The notes below the pieces were generated by a model, which worked only from the letters and a program-made list of their open reading frames with translations, did no database searches and was not told the DNA's origin. 64,000 nucleotides of DNA from Sulfurovum sp. (GTDB taxonomy: Bacteria; Campylobacterota; Campylobacteria; Campylobacterales; Sulfurovaceae): assembly GCA_027068435.1 (NCBI GenBank), contig JAMOTA010000038.1:1-64000 (forward strand), read 5' to 3'. Position 1 is the first letter of the stretch. Each line of letters opens with the position of its first letter. The position numbers and the translations under genes are program-made. Shown here one piece after another: positions 51,004 through 60,591 of the stretch.

Positions 51004-53598
51004 ATGAGTAATAAGTTAAATAAACTTTCAACACTTTTTCTAGGTTCTGCTTTAGCTGCTACAACAGCTTTTAGTTCAGGGGCTTTAGAAAAAGTTATGA
51101 AAGAGAGAGGCTTAACGGAAAACGATGTTATCCGTGCAGCAAAAACTTACCTACCTACTGGTGGGAGAGATGAGTTTGTAGTATTTAGTTCTGGTGGACA
51201 GAGTGGACAGATGTTGGTATATGGTGTACCATCTATGAAAATTCTTAAATACATCGCAGTATTTACCCCTGAGCCTTGGCAAGGGTATGGTTTTGATGAA
51301 GATTCAAAAAAAGTACTTAGACAAGGTAACGTTAGAGGTAGAGAAATTAATTGGGGAGATACTCATCACCCTGGACTTTCTGAAAAAGATGGTAAATATG
51401 ATGGTAAATGGTTGGTTATTAATGATAAAGCTAACCCAAGAATTGCTGTTATTGATTTAGAAGATTTTGAAACAAAACAAATTGTTGTGAATCCTGTCTT
51501 CAAATCAGATCATGGTGGAGCTTTCTTTACACAAAACTCTGAGTATATCATTGAAGCATGTCAATATGCTGCACCATTTGATAATAATTACCACCCAATA
51601 GAAGAGTATAAAGAGACATATCGTGGTGGAGCAACACTTTGGAAATTTAATCCAGAAATTGGTAGAATTGATCAAAATGCTTCATTTGTTATTGAAATGC
51701 CTCCATACATGCAGGATTTATCTGATGCAGGTAAAGGTGCTTCTCATGGTTGGGGTTTCACAAACTCATTTAACACAGAGATGTACACAGGTGGTATAGA
51801 AGTAGGTATGCCTCCATTTGAAGCTGGTTGTAGTAGATATGATACTGACTTCTTACATGTATATAACTGGGAAAAATTGGCTAAACTTGCAGAAGATCCT
51901 AAAAATGTAAAAGTTGTAAATGGAATGAGAATTATTCCTATGGAAGTATCTATTGCTAATGATGCATTATTTTTAATTCCTGAGCCAAAATCACCTCATG
52001 GTGTTGATGTCTCTCCAGATGGTGAATACATTACAGTTTGTGGTAAGCTTGATACACATGCTTCTGTTTATAAATGGAGTAAAATTAAAAAACTTATTGC
52101 TGACAAGAAATTTGTAGGAAAAGATCCTTATGGTATCCCTATCTTAGATATGAAGTCATCTTTACACGGTCAAGTTGAGTTGGGTCTTGGGCCATTGCAT
52201 AACCAGTACTCTAATGTAGATGGTGAAATTTATACTTCACTATATGTTGATAGTCAAATTGTAAAATGGAACTATAAAACACTAAAAGTACTTGATAAAG
52301 AGAATGTTCATTATAATGTTGGACACCTTTGTGGTATGGAAGGTAAATCTGCTGATCCTCAAGGGAAATATATTATTTCACTTAACAAATTAGCAATTGA
52401 TAGATTTCAAAATGTTGGACCACTACACCCACAAAATCACCAGTTGATTGATATTAGTGGTAAAACAATGGATCTTCTTTATGATATGCCAATTCCTTTA
52501 GGTGAACCTCACCAAGCTGTTGCAATTAGAGCGAGTAAGCTTCATCCTAAAGTTAGATACCAAATGGGTACAAATACCAAAACTGGTAAGCCTCATAAAG
52601 GTAAAACACTTGCTGGTCAAGAGAGAATAGTAAGAGAAGGAAAAAATGTTACTGTTTATGCAACAATGGTTCGTTCACACATAAACCCTGAAAGAATCAC
52701 TGTTAATAAAGGTGATATAGTAACTATGCATATAACTAACCTTGAGAGAGCTGAAGATGAAACTCATGGGTTTACAGTTGATAACTTTGATGTACATATG
52801 TCATTAGAACCAGGTGAAACTTCTACTATTAAATTTGAAGCTGATATTGAGGGTGTTTTCCCTTACTACTGTACAGAGTTCTGTTCGGCACTTCACTTAG
52901 AAATGATGGGTTACCTTATGGTTAAAGATCCAAATAAAAAGTATGAGTCAGCACAAAAGCTTAAAATGAAAACTATGTCTCCTGAAGAGTTAAAAGCAGA
53001 GTATGACAAAACAGTTGCTGTAAATGCTGCAACTCAAGAAGTTATTAACTCAGTTGTTAAATTCTTAAAAGATAATAACTTTGCTGACCATAAAGTAGTT
53101 GCTGACCTTGTAACAGATGCCTTTGATCAAGCTGGACAAATTCCTGCTCAGAAAAAACTTGCAGACGAAGCAGTAGCTGCTGGTGACATGGAAAAAGCGA
53201 TTCTTTTTGAAAACATGATTTGGCAACTTATGGTTAAAACTGCCGATGTTGGTATTAGAGCTAAAGATGCACTAGTTAGACTTGTAGCTACTAAGCAATC
53301 TGCAGAAGCAGAGCGTGGAGCAAGAGCCTTTGATGAAGGTGGATGTTCAGGTTGTCACGTTGTTGGTAAAGTATCATCTGGTCCAGACCTTACAGGTGTA
53401 CTTCAACGTCATGAAGATGCTGAGAAATGGGTAAGTGCATTTATCTTATCTCCAGAATCTAAATTTAAAGAACCATACATTAAAGGTATGATTGATTACT
53501 TCAACCTTAAAATGCCTAACCAGCATATGAGTAAAGAAGAGATTAAAGATATTATTGAGTACTTTAAATGGATTGACGAAAACGCCAACCTATTTTAG
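51004..53598 (+). CDS. nosZ: Nitrous oxide reductase, clade II (Sec-type)
   Basis: Periplasmic multicopper enzyme that reduces N2O to N2. It has a Sec-type signal peptide (about 1-25) without a twin-Arg motif, the hallmark of clade II. The propeller carries the CuZ His-rich blocks, such as DTHHPGLS. The CuA domain has CTEFCSALHLEM (C623, C627, H631, M634). A C-terminal heme c domain follows with CSGCH (C781, C784, H785), typical of the Wolinella-type enzyme. It has 864 residues. GGAGGAG gives a strong ribosome site. Confidence 0.97.
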   Translation: MSNKLNKLSTLFLGSALAATTAFSSGALEKVMKERGLTENDVIRAAKTYLPTGGRDEFVVFSSGGQSGQMLVYGVPSMKILKYIAVFTPEPWQGYGFDEDSKKVLRQGNVRGREINWGDTHHPGLSEKDGKYDGKWLVINDKANPRIAVIDLEDFETKQIVVNPVFKSDHGGAFFTQNSEYIIEACQYAAPFDNNYHPIEEYKETYRGGATLWKFNPEIGRIDQNASFVIEMPPYMQDLSDAGKGASHGWGFTNSFNTEMYTGGIEVGMPPFEAGCSRYDTDFLHVYNWEKLAKLAEDPKNVKVVNGMRIIPMEVSIANDALFLIPEPKSPHGVDVSPDGEYITVCGKLDTHASVYKWSKIKKLIADKKFVGKDPYGIPILDMKSSLHGQVELGLGPLHNQYSNVDGEIYTSLYVDSQIVKWNYKTLKVLDKENVHYNVGHLCGMEGKSADPQGKYIISLNKLAIDRFQNVGPLHPQNHQLIDISGKTMDLLYDMPIPLGEPHQAVAIRASKLHPKVRYQMGTNTKTGKPHKGKTLAGQERIVREGKNVTVYATMVRSHINPERITVNKGDIVTMHITNLERAEDETHGFTVDNFDVHMSLEPGETSTIKFEADIEGVFPYYCTEFCSALHLEMMGYLMVKDPNKKYESAQKLKMKTMSPEELKAEYDKTVAVNAATQEVINSVVKFLKDNNFADHKVVADLVTDAFDQAGQIPAQKKLADEAVAAGDMEKAILFENMIWQLMVKTADVGIRAKDALVRLVATKQSAEAERGARAFDEGGCSGCHVVGKVSSGPDLTGVLQRHEDAEKWVSAFILSPESKFKEPYIKGMIDYFNLKMPNQHMSKEEIKDIIEYFKWIDENANLF

Positions 53599-53616
53599 AC
53601 ACATAATATGTTCAAA

Positions 53617-53644
53617 TATACTAAGGGATACTTCCCTTAGTATA
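53617..53644 (+). terminator. Hairpin between nosZ and nosB
   Basis: A perfect 12-bp stem TATACTAAGGGA / TCCCTTAGTATA with a 4-base loop, 18 bases after the nosZ stop. It may end or slow nosZ transcription, so nosZ can be made in excess over the accessory genes, which have their own promoter. Confidence 0.75.
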
Positions 53645-53720
53645 GCCACTACTATAACTTTTAATAATCTATCTATGCTATAATCATTAACTATCATTTT
53701 TCATAACTTTAACTACTTTA

Positions 53721-53762
53721 TTGATGCACCTCAATTCTTTTTATACACTCTTTTGATATAAT
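53721..53762 (+). promoter_or_regulatory. FNR/CRP-family site and -10 box of the nosB operon
   Basis: TTGAT-GCAC-CTCAA (53721-53734) matches nine of ten consensus positions; TATAAT at 53757-53762 follows after 22 bases, again the class II geometry. The ribosome site AAAGGAG is 6 bases before the nosB ATG. Confidence 0.7.
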
Positions 53763-53792
53763 CATTTTAATTTATTCCACAAAGGAGAATAT

Positions 53793-54581
53793 ATGCATCC
53801 GAGTTTTATAAAAGCAAGGGTTTTTGCTGCTTTAGCACTGATAATACTTACGTTAGGTTTTACTTTACCTATGATTACATTTCATGGAACCATGAATAAA
53901 ATATCTGAGGGTAAAGCAGATGAGATTTCACCACTATCTATTAAGATTTGGAACCTTTATAACCAAGGTAGATATAAAAGTGTCGCAACAGATGTAGAGG
54001 CTCACAATGATTTAGAAAAAATGATTGCTTCCACTGCTGAAATTGGAGTAGCTTCTTTACCTATTTGGGCTGTTTCACTTGAAGCACCTAACTATCCAAA
54101 AGAGGCATTTCCTCAAGGGATTCCTGTCTTTTTTCATTTTGATGGCTTCTCTGGTGAAGTACATGAGATGAATACAATTAATCACTATGTAGGGATGGAT
54201 CCTATGTATGTAGGGGGCTATTTTGAACGTGAGATAGGTATTTATGCACTGTTGTTGCTGTCATTAATTATTATCTATTTTATAGCATACGATACAGCAA
54301 TATTTACGTTAGGTATGTTAATTCCAGTCTCTCTACCTCTACTGTTTTTAGCAGATTACTCCTACTGGCTCTATTGGTTTGGACATAATCTTCATGATTG
54401 GGGAGCATTCAAGATTAAACCATTTATGCCAACAGTATTTGGCGATGGTAAGATAGCACAATTTACAACACACTCTTACCCAACAATAGGTTTTTATCTA
54501 TTGTTAGCTATTAGTATCTTAAGTCTTTTGGCTTATTTTGCAAAAAGAAAAGCAATAAAAGAGACATCTATAAATTCATAG
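53793..54581 (+). CDS. nosB: NosB, membrane protein of the clade II nos cluster
   Basis: A 262-residue inner-membrane protein with hydrophobic segments at about 10-32, 150-170, 172-195 and 230-250 and a periplasmic loop between the first two. NosB occurs only with Sec-type nosZ clusters and is needed for N2O respiration in Wolinella; its exact reaction is not known. It starts the accessory operon. Confidence 0.85.
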   Translation: MHPSFIKARVFAALALIILTLGFTLPMITFHGTMNKISEGKADEISPLSIKIWNLYNQGRYKSVATDVEAHNDLEKMIASTAEIGVASLPIWAVSLEAPNYPKEAFPQGIPVFFHFDGFSGEVHEMNTINHYVGMDPMYVGGYFEREIGIYALLLLSLIIIYFIAYDTAIFTLGMLIPVSLPLLFLADYSYWLYWFGHNLHDWGAFKIKPFMPTVFGDGKIAQFTTHSYPTIGFYLLLAISILSLLAYFAKRKAIKETSINS

Positions 54582-54605
54582 ATATATATCATAAAGGTTT
54601 GAAGT

Positions 54606-55823
54606 TTGATTAAAGTTCTAGTTATATTTCTCTTATCATTGTTTACTTTTTTAGAAGCGAATATACTTCAAAATGCTATTGATACTGCACCTGAAGGATC
54701 TATTTTAAAGTTACCAGCAGGGGTATATAAAGGTAGTATTACTATCAATAAACCTCTCTCTATCATAGGAATTGAAGAGGGTGTTGTGATAGATGGTGAA
54801 GGTAATGGAACAGTCATTACTATAAATAGTTCTTATGTGACTATTAAAAATGTAAGAATTACCAATAGTGGAGACAAACATCATACTTTAGATGCGGCTA
54901 TCAAGATATCTGATGCAAAACAGTGTGAGATTAGTCATTGTAAAATAGATGATTGTCTCTTTGGTATAGATATGCAGATGGTAAAAAAATCTATTGTCTC
55001 TTATAACTATATTACCTCTAAAGCGTTAGATTTAGGGCTTCGTGGTGATGGTTTAAGACTTTGGTATAGTAATGATAATCTTATTAAAAAGAATTCTCTT
55101 ATAAAGTCACGTGATATGGTTGTATGGTATTCTCATGGAAATGAGATAGTAGAGAACTACGGAGAGTATGGTAGATACTCTCTACATTTTATGTATGCTG
55201 GAAAAAATATAGTAAAAGACAATCACTATAAGTTTAACTCTGTGGGTATCTTTTTTATGTACTCTAAAGATACTATTGCAACAGGAAATGTTATTAAGAG
55301 TTCACTAGGTGCTACAGGTATGGGGATAGGTTTAAAAGATGTTTCTAACTTTACACTTAAAGACAATACCATACTCTACAATGCACAAGGACTCTATATA
55401 GACAGATCACCTTTTGAACCAGACACCCATAACTGGATTATTGGAAATAAAATTCTCTACAATGCTGTTGCACTACATTTTCACTCTCTCTCTGAAAATA
55501 ATATTATTAAAGATAATGTAATTTTGGGAAATATTGAAGATATTGTTAATAATAGTAGAGGTTCAAAGACCAATGAAAATGAGATAGTAGGTAACTACTG
55601 GGATAACTATGAAGGGTTTGATAAAAATGGAGATAACATCGGTGATACACCACACAAAGTGTATCAGTACGCAGATCAACTTTGGGTATATAACCCTGAT
55701 GTAAAGTTTTTTTACGGTTCACCTGTAATTTCACTATTGAATTTTTTAGCAAAACTAGCACCATTTTCAAAGCCACTATTTCTGCTTGAAGATGAAGAAC
55801 CAAAAGTAAAGATGGAAGGATAA
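54606..55823 (+). CDS. nosD: NosD, copper-site assembly protein
   Basis: Periplasmic right-handed beta-helix protein that helps build the CuZ centre of NosZ with the NosFY transporter. It begins with a Sec signal (about 1-17, TTG start) and shows the parallel-helix repeat pattern and the NosD core (GLYIDRSPFEPDTHNW). It has 405 residues. It is tightly coupled to nosG by 2 bases. Confidence 0.92.
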   Translation: MIKVLVIFLLSLFTFLEANILQNAIDTAPEGSILKLPAGVYKGSITINKPLSIIGIEEGVVIDGEGNGTVITINSSYVTIKNVRITNSGDKHHTLDAAIKISDAKQCEISHCKIDDCLFGIDMQMVKKSIVSYNYITSKALDLGLRGDGLRLWYSNDNLIKKNSLIKSRDMVVWYSHGNEIVENYGEYGRYSLHFMYAGKNIVKDNHYKFNSVGIFFMYSKDTIATGNVIKSSLGATGMGIGLKDVSNFTLKDNTILYNAQGLYIDRSPFEPDTHNWIIGNKILYNAVALHFHSLSENNIIKDNVILGNIEDIVNNSRGSKTNENEIVGNYWDNYEGFDKNGDNIGDTPHKVYQYADQLWVYNPDVKFFYGSPVISLLNFLAKLAPFSKPLFLLEDEEPKVKMEG

Positions 55824-55825
55824 AT

Positions 55826-56566
55826 ATGGCAAAGGTAAAAACAGATAGAAGAGAATTTGTCAAATACTCAACACTAGGTATATTAGGTACTGTTTTAGCA
55901 GGTGGTTATCTGTTTGCTCCAAAAGCAGTAAAAGCAGAAAATAGACTAAGACCTCCTGGTGCAATAGATGAAGATAACTTTTTAGCACTCTGTATTAAGT
56001 GTGGTCAGTGTCTGCAAGTGTGTCCATATCACTCTATTAAATTATCAGATATAGCTATGGGACATGGCTTAGGCACTCCATATATAGATGCAACAGAGCG
56101 TGGTTGTTATGCTTGTACAGCTGTACCATGTGTACTTGCATGTCCATCAGGTGCATTAGATCATCACTGTGAAAAAGCTGAAGATATACATATGGGTATA
56201 GCAGTATTGGAGTTTCCAGATAGATGTTTAGCGATGAACAATACGCCTGTACCACAAGGCTATAACAGATTTATGCATGCGTTTACAGATGCACAAAGAA
56301 ACGTAACAGAATTGGAGAGAAATCTTTTAGATAAGTTAGAGGGCTATGAGGGGAAACCGTGTACTCTATGTGCCGATGTCTGTCCTATACCAAACCCTCT
56401 CTCTGCTATTGCGATGGTTCCAGATAGCAAAGGTGGAAAACGACCAGAAATTTATGATGGTTGTATAGGATGTGGTGCATGTGAAGAAGTTTGTCCTACT
56501 AAAACGGCTTCTATTATTGTAAAACCAAGAGTTACATATAAAGAACAATATCAAAATGAAAGTTAG
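55826..56566 (+). CDS. nosG: NosG, ferredoxin-type protein
   Basis: Membrane-associated or periplasmic iron-sulfur protein, 246 residues, with a hydrophobic N-terminal signal (DRREFVKYSTLG, twin-Arg-like) and four cluster motifs (CIKCGQCLQVCP, CYACTAVPCVLACP, CTLCADVCP, CIGCGACEEVCP). It is the nos counterpart of NapG and would pass electrons from menaquinol together with NosH. Confidence 0.9.
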   Translation: MAKVKTDRREFVKYSTLGILGTVLAGGYLFAPKAVKAENRLRPPGAIDEDNFLALCIKCGQCLQVCPYHSIKLSDIAMGHGLGTPYIDATERGCYACTAVPCVLACPSGALDHHCEKAEDIHMGIAVLEFPDRCLAMNNTPVPQGYNRFMHAFTDAQRNVTELERNLLDKLEGYEGKPCTLCADVCPIPNPLSAIAMVPDSKGGKRPEIYDGCIGCGACEEVCPTKTASIIVKPRVTYKEQYQNES

Positions 56567-56575
56567 AGGTATAAG

Positions 56576-57184
56576 ATGAAAAAAATAACATCACTAGCAA
56601 CTTTAGTTTCTAGTCTATTAGTAGCCTCTTTATTGACGGCATGTGGAGAAGACACTACGGCAAAAGAGCATAAAACTGTAGTAAGTAATACTGCACCAAA
56701 GATAGAAATCGTAGCGAATAATCATAGTAGAGAGATTAAAGTTAAAGATAAGAGTGTAGATAAAAAACAGAGTAAATCTTACTATTATGATTACAATATT
56801 AAAAGTGAGTATGACCAAAATGCACAACCTGCAAATAAAGATGCATCTGTACGTGTAAAACCACGTACAAGTTTAGATGCAAACATACATGTTAGAAGTC
56901 CATACGAAGAGATAAAAATTTCACTTTTAGTAAAAAAGTTGAGTAAAAAATTTATCGTGAAGTGTTCGGCTTGTCATAACGATTATGCAAATGGAATTAT
57001 AGGACCATCATTATTGGGTAAAACTTCAGATGAGATTTTTAATGCTATTGCCGCTTTTAAAAGTGGTAAGAAGAAAAATGATTTCATGATAGAACTGATT
57101 AACATGATGGATGAGAATGAGATCAGATCATTAGCAGATGAGATATATCAATTTAATCAAAAAATAAAAGAGGCAAGGAGATAA
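56576..57184 (+). CDS. nosC1: NosC1, lipoprotein cytochrome c
   Basis: A 202-residue c-type cytochrome with a lipobox LLTAC (Cys 23) and one heme site CSACH (C130, C133, H134), followed by NGIIGPSLLG. It lies between nosG and nosC2, as in Wolinella, and would carry electrons from NosGH towards NosZ. The part between the lipobox and the heme domain is charged and likely flexible. Confidence 0.85.
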   Translation: MKKITSLATLVSSLLVASLLTACGEDTTAKEHKTVVSNTAPKIEIVANNHSREIKVKDKSVDKKQSKSYYYDYNIKSEYDQNAQPANKDASVRVKPRTSLDANIHVRSPYEEIKISLLVKKLSKKFIVKCSACHNDYANGIIGPSLLGKTSDEIFNAIAAFKSGKKKNDFMIELINMMDENEIRSLADEIYQFNQKIKEARR

Positions 57185-57186
57185 GC

Positions 57187-57684
57187 ATGAAAAATATTAT
57201 TGTAGGGTTACTCACCGTAGTTATTATAGGTTTAATGGGACTTACCTTTATGGGTGGTGGTGCGTATCATGGTGGCGAATATGGTAAAGTCATAAAAGAT
57301 TTTGGTGATACAATGCAATCAGCAAATAGTGTTAAAGTAGATGAAAAATCAGACAGACAAAAAGAGGATGATAAACTCAATGCACTAAGAGACAAAGCAG
57401 GAAGTGCAGGAGCATTCCCAGTAAGTAGAGAGTATAAAAGTAAATGTGCCTCTTGTCATGGTGTAAATGGTTCAGGTATGCAAAATGGTAAAGCGATGAT
57501 GGGACCTAAGCTTTTTGGTCAAACAGCTGAAAAAATCTACGAAAATTTAACAGCATTTAAATCAGGTAGAAAAGAAAACGTTGTTATGAAAGGGCTTTTA
57601 ATACCATTAAATAATGATGATTTAAAGAGATTTGCAGATGAGATAGGTGCGTTTCCAGCTAAAGCAGAAGCTGCTAAACAGTAG
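57187..57684 (+). CDS. nosC2: NosC2, membrane-anchored cytochrome c
   Basis: A 165-residue c-type cytochrome with an uncleaved or signal-anchor segment (about 4-24) and one heme site CASCH (C87, C90, H91), then GSGMQNGKAMMGPKLFG. It is related in its heme domain to NosC1 and starts 2 bases after it. It probably delivers electrons to the C-terminal heme of NosZ. Confidence 0.85.
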   Translation: MKNIIVGLLTVVIIGLMGLTFMGGGAYHGGEYGKVIKDFGDTMQSANSVKVDEKSDRQKEDDKLNALRDKAGSAGAFPVSREYKSKCASCHGVNGSGMQNGKAMMGPKLFGQTAEKIYENLTAFKSGRKENVVMKGLLIPLNNDDLKRFADEIGAFPAKAEAAKQ

Positions 57685-57717
57685 CTACAATATAGCCAAC
57701 CATAGAGGAAGTTCAAG

Positions 57718-58623
57718 ATGGATAAGTATAATAATAGAGAGACCATAAGAAAAACAACCTTTTGGTCTACATTTTTCGATGTAAGCAAAGAGGGTAAAAA
57801 AAAGTTTAGTTATAGAATGAAAAGATGGATACTTGTTATTTCTATCCATCTACTTTTTTTCTTATCATTTTTTATTGATATTCAAACACTAGAAGGAACA
57901 CTAAATGGTTCAAGATTTTTAGGATTCCATCTTATAGATCCTTTTACCACGATGCAAGTCTATTTAGCTACCTTTAAAATGCCTATTAACATAGTGATAG
58001 GTACAGTTACAATTACACTTTTTTATCTCTTAGTTGGTGGGAGAAGTTACTGTGCATGGGTTTGTCCTTATGGTTTGCTTTCAGAGATTGCTGAAAAGTG
58101 GCATGATACCTTAGTGGCAAAGAAAATAATAAAGAGTAGAAAGTTTGACCATAGAGTACGTTACATCTTTTGGGCTATTTTTCTTACCCTTGCATTTAGT
58201 AGTGGGTATCTAGTTTTTGAGACATTTAATGTTGTAGGGATACTTAGTAGAATGGTAGCCTATGGGTGGAGTTTAGCACTTATCTGGGTTTTGGTTGTTC
58301 TAGCACTTGAAGTCTTTTTTTCTCGTCGTGCATGGTGTACTTATATTTGTCCTATAGGTACAACATATGGAATGATAGGAAAAGCTTCTGCACTAAGAGT
58401 AGAGTGGAATGACAACTGTGACCACTGTATGGTATGTCATGATGTATGTTTTGAAAATCAAGTATTAGAGATAGTAAAAGCAAAATATGACAAACAAAGA
58501 GAAGAGAAGGGTATTACTCATGAGTATATTACAGGAGCTGACTGTACACTCTGTGGAAGATGTATAGATGTATGTCATACAGATGCACTCAAGTTTGACT
58601 TTAGACTTAAAGGACTTGTATGA
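57718..58623 (+). CDS. nosH: NosH, membrane quinol dehydrogenase
   Basis: A 301-residue NapH/NosR-like membrane protein with about four membrane segments (about 35-55, 90-115, 140-160, 175-200), two CP motifs (AWVCPYG and TYICPIG) and two cytoplasmic [4Fe-4S] sites (CDHCMVCHDVC, CTLCGRCIDVC). With NosG it is the likely menaquinol oxidase of the pathway. nosF overlaps its end. Confidence 0.9.
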   Translation: MDKYNNRETIRKTTFWSTFFDVSKEGKKKFSYRMKRWILVISIHLLFFLSFFIDIQTLEGTLNGSRFLGFHLIDPFTTMQVYLATFKMPINIVIGTVTITLFYLLVGGRSYCAWVCPYGLLSEIAEKWHDTLVAKKIIKSRKFDHRVRYIFWAIFLTLAFSSGYLVFETFNVVGILSRMVAYGWSLALIWVLVVLALEVFFSRRAWCTYICPIGTTYGMIGKASALRVEWNDNCDHCMVCHDVCFENQVLEIVKAKYDKQREEKGITHEYITGADCTLCGRCIDVCHTDALKFDFRLKGLV

Positions 58624-59276
58624 TAGAAGTGAACAATTTAAGTAAAAAATTTGGTACGCATCTCTCTTTAGATTCTGTAAATATAGCATTTAAACTCAAT
58701 GACTCTGTGGCTCTAATGGGAGCCAATGGAGCAGGTAAAACTACCTTAATACGTTCTATACTAGGCTATTATCATCCGAGTAGTGGTCATGTAAAAGTAA
58801 ATGGTTTAGACCCTATTAAAGAGCGTACTGAAGTACTAAAACATGTCTCTTTTGTACCACAACTTCCTCCTCCTATTAAACTAAGTGTTAAGGAACTTAT
58901 ATCTTATGTATGTAAAAGTTCAGGGGTAGATGAAAAAAGTATTTATCATTATGCTAATGCTATGAAGTTTGATATTAAAATAAATCTCGGAAAATCTTTT
59001 TTTAAACTCTCAGGAGGGATGAAGCAGAAGCTTCTTATAGCTATCTCTTTTGCTAAGGAGAGTGAAATTGTTATTTATGATGAGCCTACAGCTAACCTTG
59101 ACCCAAAAGCTAGAGAAGATTTCTATGCACTGATTCAAGAGAGTAAAAAAGAGAAGTTGTCACTCTTTGTTACACACCGTATAGAAGAGGTACAAGAGAT
59201 TGTAAATCGGCAAGTTTATATGGATTTAGGTAAAGTAGTCTCAGATGAAAAAGTTGATCCTTATGCAACACATTAA
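58620..59276 (+). CDS. nosF: NosF, ABC transporter ATPase
   Basis: ATPase of the NosFY transporter that works with NosD. Walker A GANGAGKT is at 34-41, the signature LSGGMKQK near 130 and Walker B IVIYDEP near 145. It has 218 residues and overlaps nosH by 4 bases and the next gene by 32 bases. Confidence 0.92.
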   Translation: MIEVNNLSKKFGTHLSLDSVNIAFKLNDSVALMGANGAGKTTLIRSILGYYHPSSGHVKVNGLDPIKERTEVLKHVSFVPQLPPPIKLSVKELISYVCKSSGVDEKSIYHYANAMKFDIKINLGKSFFKLSGGMKQKLLIAISFAKESEIVIYDEPTANLDPKAREDFYALIQESKKEKLSLFVTHRIEEVQEIVNRQVYMDLGKVVSDEKVDPYATH

Positions 59277-59730
59277 ATTACTTTTTTTAGCTATAGTATT
59301 ACTGTTAAGTTTCACTGCTTGTGAAAAGAGAAGTTCTACAGAGTTACGAGATGTGCATTGGGACAGAGATATGTGTGAACGCTGTAAAATGGTTGTAAGT
59401 GACAGACATAACACGGTACAAGTGATAAACCCACAAACAAATAGAAGTTATATGTTTGATGATATAGGTTGTATGGTATTATGGTTTGATGATGAAAAGA
59501 TAGCATGGGCTGATAACGCAAAAATTTGGATTACAGATGCTCAAACAGGAAAGTGGATTGATGCACGTATGGCATATTATGATACAGAAAATATCACACC
59601 TATGGCGTATGGATTTGCAGCACATGATAGTAATGGTACAGCAAAAGAGCATAGCAAAATGATAAATTTTGAAGAGGTGTCAAAACGTATTTTTAAAATT
59701 GAAGCAAAGAAAAATAGGAAAGCATATTGA
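59245..59730 (+). CDS. nosL: NosL copper chaperone lipoprotein
   Basis: A 161-residue lipoprotein (lipobox FTAC, Cys near 26) with the NosL copper site CERCKM (C44, C47, M49) and a following FDDIGCMVLWF. NosL delivers Cu(I) to NosZ. The ATG at 59245 overlaps the nosF end by 32 bases; the ATG at 59263 is an alternative. Here nosL lies between nosF and nosY, whereas in Wolinella it follows nosY. Confidence 0.88.
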   Translation: MKKLILMQHIKLLFLAIVLLLSFTACEKRSSTELRDVHWDRDMCERCKMVVSDRHNTVQVINPQTNRSYMFDDIGCMVLWFDDEKIAWADNAKIWITDAQTGKWIDARMAYYDTENITPMAYGFAAHDSNGTAKEHSKMINFEEVSKRIFKIEAKKNRKAY

Positions 59731-59757
59731 AAAGCATATTAAAAAGAAGGATTACAT

Positions 59758-60591
59758 TTGAGTTTTAGAAATTTACTATTAATCGCTTATTTAGATTTAA
59801 GAGAGTCTATTCGTGCCAATTGGTTTATTGTCTATTCATTAGTTTTTGGTGGATTGATTGCACTTTTTTTTATTGCAGGTATTACAGAGTCTCAGGTAAT
59901 GGGTTTTTCTGGTTTAAGTAGACTTCTACTTATGTATATTCAAGTAACTATTGTTATCTTACCTATATTTATACTTATTACTACTGTGCGTTCTATTTCT
60001 GGTGACAGAGATAGTCATATTCTGGAGTATATGCTCTCTTTCCCAATCTCACTTAAAGAGTATTATTGGGGTAAAGTCTTTGGGCGTTTTATTACGGTAT
60101 TTTTACCTGTATTTATGGCAATGTTTTTTGCTATACTCTATGGTATGTATAAAGGTGCAGAAGTACCATTAAATCTTTTCTTTCTATATACAGGACTGCT
60201 TTTTTCTATGAGTTCAGCATTTTTAGGTATAGCATTTTTTATCTCTTCTATTGTTAAATCATCAGAGATGGCACTAGGTATCTCATTCTTTGTATGGATA
60301 TTCCTTTTAGCATTTATAGATATTGCCCTTATCTCTTTAATGATGCAACAGAGATTTAATGCAGAGTTAATTATAACTATTGCAATGTTGAACCCAATGG
60401 AGATTTTTAGGGTAGCAGCTATTTCTCTTTTTGACCCAGAACTAACAGTGATGGGACCTGTTGCATTTTATATCTTAGATATAATAAGTCAAGAATTTTT
60501 TGTCTTTATCTCTATGGTGTATCCTCTTACTTTAGGGATACTTTTTGCCTTTTTAGGCTTTAAAATTTTTGAAAAAAAGGATTTAGTATAA
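59758..60591 (+). CDS. nosY: NosY, ABC transporter permease
   Basis: Six-span inner-membrane partner of NosF, 277 residues, starting at a TTG. The segments (about 20-45, 55-80, 105-130, 140-165, 170-200, 245-265) and the motif SGDRDSHILEYMLSFPIS match the NosY/ABC-2 pattern. It completes the NosDFY copper-site maturation unit. The stop overlaps the next start. Confidence 0.9.
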   Translation: MSFRNLLLIAYLDLRESIRANWFIVYSLVFGGLIALFFIAGITESQVMGFSGLSRLLLMYIQVTIVILPIFILITTVRSISGDRDSHILEYMLSFPISLKEYYWGKVFGRFITVFLPVFMAMFFAILYGMYKGAEVPLNLFFLYTGLLFSMSSAFLGIAFFISSIVKSSEMALGISFFVWIFLLAFIDIALISLMMQQRFNAELIITIAMLNPMEIFRVAAISLFDPELTVMGPVAFYILDIISQEFFVFISMVYPLTLGILFAFLGFKIFEKKDLV

